A DNA stretch of 64,000 nucleotides from Polaribacter sp. BAL334 (GTDB lineage Bacteria > Bacteroidota > Bacteroidia > Flavobacteriales > Flavobacteriaceae). The stretch covers positions 186,001 through 250,000 of the forward strand of contig NZ_JADWOV010000317.1 of assembly GCF_015767435.1 (NCBI RefSeq). The letters are read 5' to 3'. This document shows, in pieces, positions 18,024-27,400 of the stretch. The translations under genes and the position numbers were made by a program. The notes under the pieces are model-generated. The model did not search any database. It was not told the DNA's origin and saw only the letters and a program-made list of their open reading frames with translations. How positions within the stretch are numbered: position 1 is the stretch's first letter; every line of letters begins with the position of its first letter.

Positions 18024-19778
18024 ATGAAAATTCAATCAATAAAGTATGTTTTTTTTGGAATGGCATTATTTTTTGCCCCAAAAGCAGTAAAAGCTCAAAA
18101 AGTAGCCGTACCAATTAGTGCTTATGGCGTTTGGGATCGTGGAGGAGGAATTGACGACTATTCAGACCCCAAAGCAGATTTTGTAATGGGTATTGAAGTT
18201 TCTGCAAAATGGTCTGATGTTCAGCCAAAAGGGGCAAATAAGTTTGATTTTTCAATATTTCAAAAGGTTTTAGACCAAGCAGCCAAATACAAGAAAATTG
18301 TAAAAATGAGTATTGATGTAGGTCCCTACTCTCCTCTTTGGATTTATGAAAATGGCGTTCCACTAGTAAAAGTAACAAGTGATAAGCCTGAAAAACATGC
18401 CGAAAAATTTGTAAACTATCCTTTTTATATCAATGAGGCTCATAAAACATATTATTTTGAGTTGATTAAACAATTTTCGTTGTTTTTAAGAAATCAACCT
18501 CAAAACAAATTTGATTGTATTGCTTTTGTTCAAGTAAAAACAGGGGCTACTGGTGATGAATCACCTTATAAAGGAAAACCTGATAATGCGGATTATAAAA
18601 TCACAAATGAGCAATGGGAAAATTTTCGTATTGAATCATTTACGCAATTCAAAAAATATTTTAATGACGTACCTGACCATCAGATTGTTTTGATTTTTAA
18701 CGGTGTAGATGAGAAAAAACAACCCGAAGTAAGAGATTGGGTAATGAATACTATTGATCCTAGTATTGGTTTTGGGATTAAAGGAGGTGCATATAACAGA
18801 GGACATCATCTATCTGATGAAAAATCATTTAAAAAACAATGGACGCCCTATTTAGTGAATCCAAAAGGGATGAAATTGTTCTCGGCATCAGAAATGGACG
18901 CTTCTTGGGGTAAGCCTATTTTTAATATTAACAAAGAAATTGGTTTTTATTGGGCTGCGTTGAGTGGAATGAATACAGGGATTTCTTCTACCAACATGCA
19001 AAAAAATGCGGTAAAATATGGATATGAGCATAAAGAGATTAGTGATATTTTTAGAATGACTAATAAATATTACCAACAAGTATATCCTAAAACAGCAACA
19101 GCTGCAGTTTCTATATTTCATGAAGGTTTAAATTCAGCGGATACCAAAAAATTCCCTGAGGATAAATATGGAAAAGCAAATAGAGGTAACCTAGAACGCT
19201 ATACAAACATTTGTAAAGCATATGAAGCTAGAGGTGCTAAAATGGATGATTTAAAAAATGTAACGGAAGGTCAAGTAAATCAGCGTGCCTGGCAAAAAGG
19301 ATATAATGATGCTGGTTGGGATATTGAAGATGGAAATTACGAACGATTTTTAATGCAAATCAATCCTGATGAAACCTCTATTGGATTGTTTAGAGTTCGT
19401 GGTAAAATTGATAAAAAATCATCTAAATACGATCGTTTTGCGCGTTCATTTGAAAATGCGACTGATAAAAATACCATGTATTTTAAATTTGATGATGAGA
19501 TGTTTGCTGATTCAAAACCTAAAAGTTTAAAATTTAACATTACTTGGCTCGATAAAAATGCAGGCTCAACTTGGGCATTAAAATACCACAATGGAAAATT
19601 ATTAAAAACAGCTATTGAGGTAAAAGGAAAAGGTGACAACCAATGGAAAACTGTTGTTATTGATATAGCTGATATGGAATTAAATCACAAAGGAGAGATG
19701 GGCTCAGATTTTATCTTGGTCAATACAGATAAAGTAGATGATATTTTTAATGGAATTGAAGTGGATATAAAAAGATAA
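18024..19778 (+). CDS. TIM-barrel glycosidase (clan GH-A-like), paralog without T9SS tail
   Basis: 584-residue exported protein (signal peptide to about residue 24, VKAQ) aligned along its length with the gene at 15925. It keeps the same proposed catalytic pair (Glu179 in KTGATGDE, Glu290 in LFSASEMDA) and the same C-terminal beta-sandwich ending at the NGIEVDI strand, but stops there without a secretion tail. It should therefore stay in the periplasm while its paralog is exported. The gap to the paralog is 47 bp and to the epimerase gene 1 bp, so one operon is likely. Same uncertainty of family as the paralog. Confidence 0.66.
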   Translation: MKIQSIKYVFFGMALFFAPKAVKAQKVAVPISAYGVWDRGGGIDDYSDPKADFVMGIEVSAKWSDVQPKGANKFDFSIFQKVLDQAAKYKKIVKMSIDVGPYSPLWIYENGVPLVKVTSDKPEKHAEKFVNYPFYINEAHKTYYFELIKQFSLFLRNQPQNKFDCIAFVQVKTGATGDESPYKGKPDNADYKITNEQWENFRIESFTQFKKYFNDVPDHQIVLIFNGVDEKKQPEVRDWVMNTIDPSIGFGIKGGAYNRGHHLSDEKSFKKQWTPYLVNPKGMKLFSASEMDASWGKPIFNINKEIGFYWAALSGMNTGISSTNMQKNAVKYGYEHKEISDIFRMTNKYYQQVYPKTATAAVSIFHEGLNSADTKKFPEDKYGKANRGNLERYTNICKAYEARGAKMDDLKNVTEGQVNQRAWQKGYNDAGWDIEDGNYERFLMQINPDETSIGLFRVRGKIDKKSSKYDRFARSFENATDKNTMYFKFDDEMFADSKPKSLKFNITWLDKNAGSTWALKYHNGKLLKTAIEVKGKGDNQWKTVVIDIADMELNHKGEMGSDFILVNTDKVDDIFNGIEVDIKR

Positions 19779-19779
19779 A

Positions 19780-20937
19780 ATGAAGTTTTTAAAAATATAC
19801 GGTTGTTTAATTTGTTGTGGCATTTTACTAACTTCTTGCAGTAATAGTAAGAAAAGTAGTGAGTTAATAAACTTCTTAAAATCCGAAGATTTTCAAAAAA
19901 CGGTGAATGGCCAACCTGTTGATTTATATTTTCTGAAAAATAAAACGATGCAAGTAGCAATCACCAATTATGGGGGAAGAATTGTAAGCATTTTAACACC
20001 TGATAAAAATGGTGAATTAGCAGATATTGTTGTTGGTTTTAAAAGTATTGATGACTATTTGAATGCTAAGGCACCTTTTCACGGCGCTTTAATAGGGCGT
20101 GTGGCAAATCGAATTGCAGAAGGTAAGTTTTCTATAAATGAAAGGGAATACAACTTACCAATTAACAACGGAGCCAATCATTTACATGGAGGTCCAAAAG
20201 GATTTCACAATCAAGTTTGGGAGGTAAAAAAAGCAAACGATGCGGAACTAGTATTACACTATGTATCTGTGGATGGCGAAATGGGCTATCCAGGCAATTT
20301 GAGTGTCGAGGTAACCTATGCGTTAAATGCTAAAAATGAATTGTCAATTTTTTACAAAGCAGAAACAGATCAAAGTACACCTTTTAACCCAACAAATCAT
20401 GCTTTTTTTAATTTAGCCGGTTCAGGTAGTGAAAACATATACAATCATGAGCTTTTAATTAACGCGAATTTATTTACAGCGTTAGATTCAGTAAATCTTC
20501 CTGCAAAAAAAATGAGCGTAAAAAACACACCATTTGATTTTACTTCACTTAAAAAAATAGGAAAAGATATTGATTCAAATGAAACAAATCAACAACTAAA
20601 AAGAGGAAATGGTTATGACCATAATTTTATTCTAAATAAAAGAAAAACGAATGAATTAAACTTGGCAGCTACTGTAATCGAGTCAACAAGCGAAAGAAAA
20701 ATGGAGGTGTTAACCACAGCCCCTTGCGTTCAGTTTTTTACTGGAAATTTTTTTAATGGTTCAGATATTGATAAAAATGGGAAACCTATAAATTACAGAG
20801 CATCTTTTGCTCTAGAAACGCAACAGTACCCAAATGCTCCTAATTTGAAGGATGTGCTCTCAATAATTATAAACCCAGGTAAAACATACAATTCAAAAAC
20901 AATGTACAGATTTTCAGTGTTGAACCAACATTATTAA
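19780..20937 (+). CDS. Aldose 1-epimerase (galactose mutarotase-like), lipoprotein
   Basis: Interconverts alpha and beta anomers of galactose or another aldose released by the PUL hydrolases. 385 residues. The N-terminus is a lipoprotein signal (ILLTSC, Cys20), so unlike housekeeping GalM it works in the periplasm or at a membrane. Visible GalM features: NYGGRI, RVANRIAEGKF, NHLHGGPKGF, the catalytic His in NPTNHAFFNL and the catalytic Glu in ALETQQYPNAPN. It directly follows the paralogous glycosidase pair with one base between stop and start. Its presence supports galactose as a major released sugar, though related mutarotases accept other aldoses. Confidence 0.88.
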   Translation: MKFLKIYGCLICCGILLTSCSNSKKSSELINFLKSEDFQKTVNGQPVDLYFLKNKTMQVAITNYGGRIVSILTPDKNGELADIVVGFKSIDDYLNAKAPFHGALIGRVANRIAEGKFSINEREYNLPINNGANHLHGGPKGFHNQVWEVKKANDAELVLHYVSVDGEMGYPGNLSVEVTYALNAKNELSIFYKAETDQSTPFNPTNHAFFNLAGSGSENIYNHELLINANLFTALDSVNLPAKKMSVKNTPFDFTSLKKIGKDIDSNETNQQLKRGNGYDHNFILNKRKTNELNLAATVIESTSERKMEVLTTAPCVQFFTGNFFNGSDIDKNGKPINYRASFALETQQYPNAPNLKDVLSIIINPGKTYNSKTMYRFSVLNQHY

Positions 20938-20942
20938 GGAAT

Positions 20943-21151
20943 GAAAACAAACAAAAGGAACACGATTATTTGTATTGGGAACGAAATCAAAGTCAAGCAA
21001 TTAGAAAAGCCGATATGAAAACAACTATCTTTATAACAAGGCATACTTGAGAAAATCTATTGAAATTTACAACCTTTTAATCAATCCAAATGAAACAAAT
21101 AATCTAGCAGATTCTCACATTGAATTAAAGAAAGATAATTATAAAAAATAG
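20943..21151 (+). pseudogene. Frameshifted C-terminal remnant of a sulfatase
   Basis: Frame 1 (from 20943) reads KQKEHDYLYWERNQSQAIRKAD, a close match to the C-terminal phrase KPQKEHEYLYWE...QAVRTGDWK of the intact sulfatase at 22742, then hits a stop. From about 21032 a second frame continues with the family's closing motif (IEIYNLLINPNETNNLAD) and stops at 21149. The two pieces together equal the last 65-70 residues of an S1 sulfatase broken by a frameshift, with Met where the conserved Trp of GDWK should be. The rest of the gene is absent. It sits between the epimerase gene and the next sulfatase, evidence of sulfatase loss from the operon. Confidence 0.82.
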
Positions 21152-21187
21152 TATAAGAAAGAAATTTAATTATTTAAAAACAAACAA

Positions 21188-22729
21188 ATGAAGTTAGTAA
21201 AATCAGCAATTACCTTAATAATATTAATCATATTTAGTAGCTGTGCTCAAAAGAAAACGGAAGCATTTAAAAAACAACCCAATATTGTAATCATTTATTT
21301 GGATGATTTAGGGTATGGAGACCTAAGTTCTTATGGAGCTACTGAACTTAGCACTCCAAATATTGATGCTTTAGCAAATGGAGGAGTACGTTTTACAAAC
21401 GGATATGCAACATCTGCAACCTGCACACCAAGTAGATATGGTTTGCTAACGGGTGTGTATCCTTGGCGAAATAAAGACGCCAAAATATTGCCAGGAACTG
21501 CGCCTTTATTAATCGGGACAGATCAAATGACCATTGCAACAATGCTAAAAAAAGAGGGTTATCAAACAGGAGCCGTTGGCAAATGGCACTTGGGTTTAGG
21601 AACAGGAATTGTTGATTGGAATAAAGAAGTAACACCAGGGCCAAATCAGGTGGGTTTTGAGTATTCGTATATTATGGCTGCAACACAAGACCGAGTGCCA
21701 ACTGTGTATATTGACAATGGTTTTGTGGATGGATTGGATCCAAATGATCCTATTGAAGTTAATTACGATCAAAACTTTGAAGGTCAACCAACAGGAAAAG
21801 ACAATCCTGAATTATTGCGAATGAAATGGCATCATGGTCATAATAGTTCCATAGTAAATGGCATTCCAAGAATTGGTTATATGAAAGGTGGTGAATCTGC
21901 AAAATGGACAGATGAAGATATGGCAGATCATTTTCTGAAGAAAGCACAAACCTATGTAAAAAATCATAAAGAAAAACCGTTCTTTTTGTATTACGCAATG
22001 CAACAGCCTCACGTTCCAAGAACTCCACACAAACGATTTATAGGTGCAACCAAGTTAGGCCCAAGAGGTGATGTAATTGCAGAGGCAGATTGGGCTATTG
22101 GACAATTTATGAAAACATTAAAAGAAGAAGGAATTTTAGAAAATACACTTGTAATATTCACCAGTGATAACGGCCCAGTTTTAAATGATGGTTATTATGA
22201 TGATGCTATTGAAAAATTAGGAAATCACAAACCAAGTGGTCCTCTGCGTGGTGGAAAATACAGCTTATTTGAAGCAGGAGTTCGTGTACCATTTATTACC
22301 TATTGGAAAGGAAAAATTAAAGCAACAACTTCGGATGCTTTGGTGTGTCAATTAGATTTATTAAATTCTATTGCTGCACTTGTTGGAAGTAAAGATTCTG
22401 CTAAAGATAGTCAAAACTTGTTGGCAACTTTTATGGGAGAAACCAAATCAGGTAGAGAGGAGTTGGTAATTGAAGCTACTACAAGAACCGCTTTCAGAAA
22501 AGGAGATTGGTTACTGATTCCTCCATACAAAGGAAATGCAATTTTATCAGAAGTAAATATAGAAATAGGAAATTCGGATGTTTTTCAGTTGTATAATTTG
22601 AAAGATGATGTAGGGCAACAAAATAATTTAGCAGCGTCAAAACCAATATTGTTGCAAGAATTGATAAAATCCTTTGAAGCTATTAGAGGATTGGATTATA
22701 AAAATGTAGAAAAAGTAGAACTAAAATAA
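21188..22729 (+). CDS. S1 family sulfatase (lipoprotein)
   Basis: 513-residue arylsulfatase-A-like enzyme with a lipoprotein signal (IIFSSC, Cys19). It has the YLDDLGYGDLSSYG metal-binding block, C-T-P-S-R with Cys79 as formylglycine precursor, the GAVGKWHLGLG catalytic lysine/histidine motif, the HVPRTPH segment and FTSDNGP. It therefore has all the standard active-site features and should be active if matured. Lipid anchoring contrasts with the freely secreted sulfatases at 2571 and 14445. Gap to the following sulfatase is 12 bp, so they are cotranscribed. Confidence 0.92.
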   Translation: MKLVKSAITLIILIIFSSCAQKKTEAFKKQPNIVIIYLDDLGYGDLSSYGATELSTPNIDALANGGVRFTNGYATSATCTPSRYGLLTGVYPWRNKDAKILPGTAPLLIGTDQMTIATMLKKEGYQTGAVGKWHLGLGTGIVDWNKEVTPGPNQVGFEYSYIMAATQDRVPTVYIDNGFVDGLDPNDPIEVNYDQNFEGQPTGKDNPELLRMKWHHGHNSSIVNGIPRIGYMKGGESAKWTDEDMADHFLKKAQTYVKNHKEKPFFLYYAMQQPHVPRTPHKRFIGATKLGPRGDVIAEADWAIGQFMKTLKEEGILENTLVIFTSDNGPVLNDGYYDDAIEKLGNHKPSGPLRGGKYSLFEAGVRVPFITYWKGKIKATTSDALVCQLDLLNSIAALVGSKDSAKDSQNLLATFMGETKSGREELVIEATTRTAFRKGDWLLIPPYKGNAILSEVNIEIGNSDVFQLYNLKDDVGQQNNLAASKPILLQELIKSFEAIRGLDYKNVEKVELK

Positions 22730-22741
22730 AAACAACTATTT

Positions 22742-24235
22742 ATGAAGTCAAACATTAAAATTAAAAGCATCCTAAGTATTGGTACTTTATGTATCCTATT
22801 TTCGTGCAGTGCTCAAATAAAAAAAGAGGTTGAAACGAAAGCTAAAATAGCAAAACAACCCAACATCATATATATTTTAGCCGATGATTTGGGGTATGCA
22901 GATCTTTCTGTTTATGGCCAACAAAAAATAAATACACCCAATATTGATCAATTAGCAAAAAATGGGATGTTATTTACGCAACATTATGCTGGGTCAGCTG
23001 TGTGTGCTCCATCAAGATCGTCTTTAATGAGTGGTCAGCATACAGGGAAAACGTCTATTAGAAATAATTCTAAAGCACCTAATGTTGATGAAGGTCAACC
23101 ACCAATGAGTGCAGAAACAATTACAGTTGCAGAAATACTTAAAAGTAAAGGCTATGCAACAGGCGCTTTTGGAAAATGGGGTTTAGGATATGTTGGCTCA
23201 GAAGGTGATCCAAACAACCAGGGATTTGATGAGTTTTTTGGCTATAATTGTCAAACTTATGCACATCGTTTTTATCCAACTCATTTATGGCAGAATAGAG
23301 AAAAGTTCATTTTAAAAGGGAATGATTGGAAAAATAAAGTAACCTATTCTGCAGATGTAATCCATGAAAAAGCACTGGGTTTTTTAGAAAAAAATAAAAA
23401 CAATCCGTTTTTCTTATATTATCCATCAACATTACCGCATGCAGAATTAGTTGTGCCAGAAGATAAACTTTTTAAACAACAAAAAGAAAAATTTGGTAAA
23501 GAGGTTCCTTATGTAGGGAAAAAAAATGACAAAGGATTAGATTATGATGATAACCTTGTAATTAAAGAATATGCTACCCAAAAAAATCCTCATGCAGCTT
23601 ATGCAGCAATGGTTTTACGATTGGATAGACATGTTGGAGAAATTATGGCTAAAGTGAAAGAATTAGGGCTAGAAGAAAATACGATTATTGTTTTTTCTAG
23701 TGATAATGGACCTCATGCTGAAGGCGGTGGAGATCCAGAATTTTTTAATAGTAATGGCATTTTTAAAGGAATTAAAAGAGATTTATATGAAGGTGGAATT
23801 CGTGAGCCAATGATTGTTCAATGGCCATCAGTTGTAAAAGCGGGTTCTACAACAAATCATGTTTCTGCTTTTTGGGATGTTCTAGCAACGGTTGCTGATA
23901 TTGTGAATGTTCATGCACCAAAAGAAAGTCAAGGTATTTCATTTTTACCAACCTTATTGGGAAAACCACAAAAAGAGCACGAATATTTGTATTGGGAGTT
24001 TCATGAAAAAAAGGGAAGGCAAGCTGTTAGAACAGGAGATTGGAAAGGAGTACGTTTAGAAATGACAAACAATCCAAATGCACCCATTGAATTGTATGAT
24101 TTAAGTATTGACCCTGGAGAAAAAAACAATATTGCAGCGAAATATCCTGAAATTGTAAAAAAGATTGATCGATACATGAAAGAAGCGCATCAAGAAAGTG
24201 ACAGATACAAATTTGAATTTGAAATAAAAAAATAA
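22742..24235 (+). CDS. S1 family sulfatase (lipoprotein)
   Basis: 497-residue sulfatase with a lipoprotein signal (ILFSC, Cys22). Visible: ILADDLGYADLSVYG, C-A-P-S-R with Cys88 as formylglycine precursor, GAFGKWGLG in place of GKWHLG, FSSDNGPHAEGGGDPEFF, and the C-terminal HEYLYWEFHEKKGRQAVRTGDWK block. The nearby pseudogene at 20943 is closest to this protein by eye, so the two may descend from a local duplication. Last gene of the rightward cluster; a two-way terminator follows. Confidence 0.92.
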   Translation: MKSNIKIKSILSIGTLCILFSCSAQIKKEVETKAKIAKQPNIIYILADDLGYADLSVYGQQKINTPNIDQLAKNGMLFTQHYAGSAVCAPSRSSLMSGQHTGKTSIRNNSKAPNVDEGQPPMSAETITVAEILKSKGYATGAFGKWGLGYVGSEGDPNNQGFDEFFGYNCQTYAHRFYPTHLWQNREKFILKGNDWKNKVTYSADVIHEKALGFLEKNKNNPFFLYYPSTLPHAELVVPEDKLFKQQKEKFGKEVPYVGKKNDKGLDYDDNLVIKEYATQKNPHAAYAAMVLRLDRHVGEIMAKVKELGLEENTIIVFSSDNGPHAEGGGDPEFFNSNGIFKGIKRDLYEGGIREPMIVQWPSVVKAGSTTNHVSAFWDVLATVADIVNVHAPKESQGISFLPTLLGKPQKEHEYLYWEFHEKKGRQAVRTGDWKGVRLEMTNNPNAPIELYDLSIDPGEKNNIAAKYPEIVKKIDRYMKEAHQESDRYKFEFEIKK

Positions 24236-24269
24236 GTTAGTTCAGTTCCCCCAAATTTTTTATTTAGTT

Positions 24270-24340
24270 AATTCGGTTTCTTTTCGTTGTTTCTCTTAGC
24301 ATTTGATAGAAATAATAGAAAATAGAAACCGAATTTTTTT
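24270..24340. terminator. Bidirectional terminator between convergent genes
   Basis: Inverted repeat AATTCGGTTTC (24270-24280) and GAAACCGAATT (24325-24335) followed by T on the plus strand. It separates the sulfatase from the convergent HTCS gene. Confidence 0.72.
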
Positions 24341-24428
24341 TTAAATATAGCTGTTTTACGTATAAAACTATTAGTATTTACTTTTAATAAATTTTAATAT
24401 AATTGCGTAAGCTAAAAAAACATAAAGG

Positions 24429-27400
24429 TTATTCTCCCTTTTTGTTTTGAGATTTGTACTCTGTTGGAGAAATTTTATAGTAGGATTTAAACCACTTAGA
24501 AAAATATTGCGGATTAGAATGCCCAACAGCATAACCAATTTCTGAAATATTAAAATCTGATTCTTTTAAAAGATGCGTTGCTTTTTTTAATCGTACAGAA
24601 TCAATAAATTGTTTCCCTGTTGTACCTGTTAAGATTTTAATTTTTCTAAAAAAGGTTGAACGACTCATGGCAAATGCATCAGCAATATTGTTAATGTTTA
24701 AGTTGTCTTCTTCAATATGTTCATTCACATATTTTAAAAGCTCATCAATAAATTCTTTATCTTTTGAATTGGTTGTAATATCAGTTGAATCAGTATATTC
24801 ATTGGTTAAAAATAAATTTTTAAGTTTATTTCTAGACTCAATAATATTTTTAATTGTTAAACTTAAGAGTTTAATATTAAAAGGTTTAGGTATAAAATAA
24901 TCAGCACCAGATTCAACACCATGCAACTGACTTTCCATATCGCCCATTGCAGTTAGTAAAATTATTGGAATGTGAGAGGTGTTGATATCATTTTTAAGGG
25001 TTTCACACAATTCAATTCCGTCTATTTCAGGCATTACAATATCACTAATTATTATATCAGGTTGCAACTCGTTGGCTATTTTAATACCACTTGCACCATT
25101 TTCAGCAGTAAATACATTATAGTTATCAGAAAAGAAACTGCTGATGCTAAGGAGCAATTCTGTATTATCATCAACATAAAGAATTGTTGGTTTAGATGAG
25201 TTTGAGGTTTTTTTATCATCATCTAGAGTAGTATTCTCTGCTGTTTCTTCTTCATCAAATTCAGTAGTATTTAAAACGCTTGGTAAATTGGTTTCCCATA
25301 ATGCTCTATCCACTTTTTCTTCGGCAGAATATACGTTTTCATCTAAAGGTAAATTTAGCGTAAAAACGGAGCCTTTATCTAATTCACTTGCCACTGTAAT
25401 ATTACCTTTATGCAACTCAACCAACGATTTAGTGAGCGATAAACCAATACCAAACCCACTTACATACCTGTCAATATTACTACCCTTATTATAAAAACGA
25501 TTAAATATTTTGGGTACGTGTTTTTTATCAATTCCAATTCCAGTATCAATGACTTTAACTTCTAAAAACTGATTGTTTTTTGAGGGTTGTATTTGAATAT
25601 CAATGGTGCCACCTTCGTTCGTATATTTAATTGCATTTGAAATTAAGTTATAAATGATTTTTTCGAGTGCATTTTTATCAAACCAAAGGTATAATTCATC
25701 TGTATGTGTTGAAATTGAAAGTTTGATTCCTTTCTTTTTGGACAAACCATTAAAAGCAATTTTAGCACTTTTAAAAAACTGAATTACTTCGTCATATTGT
25801 ACTTTTAAATTATAGTTTCCTGTTTCCATTTTACGTATGGCTAACAACTCGTTGGTGAGTTCTAAAATTCGGTGTACATTTTTGTCAATTGTTTTTGCTT
25901 CTTTTTCTTGTTGATGGTTTAATTTAAAATTTGAAAGAAGTTTTTCTATAGAACATAAAATAAGCGTTAAAGGCGTTCTAATTTCATGAGAAATGTTAAT
26001 GAAGAACTCTATTTTAGATTCATTAACTTTCTCCATTTGCTCATGATATTGATTTTTTAAAAGTTCTTTATTTTTTCGTTGAAGGCGTTTTTTTGTAATT
26101 GTAGAAATTACATAGATAAATGAAAAAATAACAATCAAATAAATAAGGTAGGCAGGAAAAGTCATCCAAAAAGAAGGCTGAATTTTTAAATTTATAGAGC
26201 TACTTTTAGAAATCCAAGCGCCATCTTCATCAGATGTTTTTACTTCAAAAAGATAATTTCCTTTTGGTAAATTTGAGTACTCTGCAGTGTATTTATCTGT
26301 TTCAGTAGTGTTCCATTTTGTATCAAAACCTTTTAGTCGGTATAAATATTTTTGTTTTTTAGGATTGATGAAATTGGGTGAAATAAAATTAAACTTTATA
26401 TTATTTTCAATATGAGATAAGGTAAGACTTCCTATAGAATCTTTAATAAGTCGTCTGTTATTTACATTTAAACCATTTATAATGATGTCTTTGATATCTA
26501 CAGGCTCTGTAACTCCTTCATAAACAATGTAATCAGAAGAAAACGCGGTAATTCCTTTAACACCACCAAAATAAAAAACACCACTAGCATCTACATATGA
26601 AGCGTGTTCAGAAAATTCAAAGCCTTGAATACCATCATTAATGTCATAATTAATGATCTCATAGGTTTGTTTATTAAACTTTATCAAACCTCTGTTGGTA
26701 CCTATCCATAAATTTTGTTGTGTGTCACTTTTTACAGATTGAATTAAATTACTTGGAAAACCATTATTTGTAGTAAATTTTTTTATTTCGGAAATGTCAC
26801 CTTTAGGTAATAATTTAATATTAATAAGACCATCTCTAGACCCGATCCAAAGTTGATTTGTTACATCAATTAAAATATCACAGATGTATTCAAATGTTTC
26901 AGTTGAACTAAATGAGCTATTTATGGCATAAAACTCTTTGATCGAAAAATCGTTATTTAAAACAGCTTTAATAAGTCCACTTGATTGACTCCCAATCCAA
27001 AGAATATTATGAATATCATCATATTTAACAACACGAATTGTTTTTAAAGCATTCACTTTAATGGGAATCTCGTCATTATAATTAATGACATTCGTAATTT
27101 TAAAATCGTTAGTAAGAGTAAAACTTATAAAACTTTCTCTTGTTCCAATCCAATAATTATTCTTTGCGTGAGCGATTGAAAAAACAACATCTTGCATTTC
27201 ATTATCAATAATTAATTTTTGGGTTTCAAAGTTGTTTTTATCAAAAGTTACCAAATACATTCCATCAGAAGTTCCTACCAATAAATGCGAATCATCAATT
27301 TCAGAGATTGCAAAAATAGATTTATTAGTAAGTAACGATTTTACGACCTTTTGATTTGTAATGTCATATATATAAAGACCTTCAAATAACGTACCTATCC

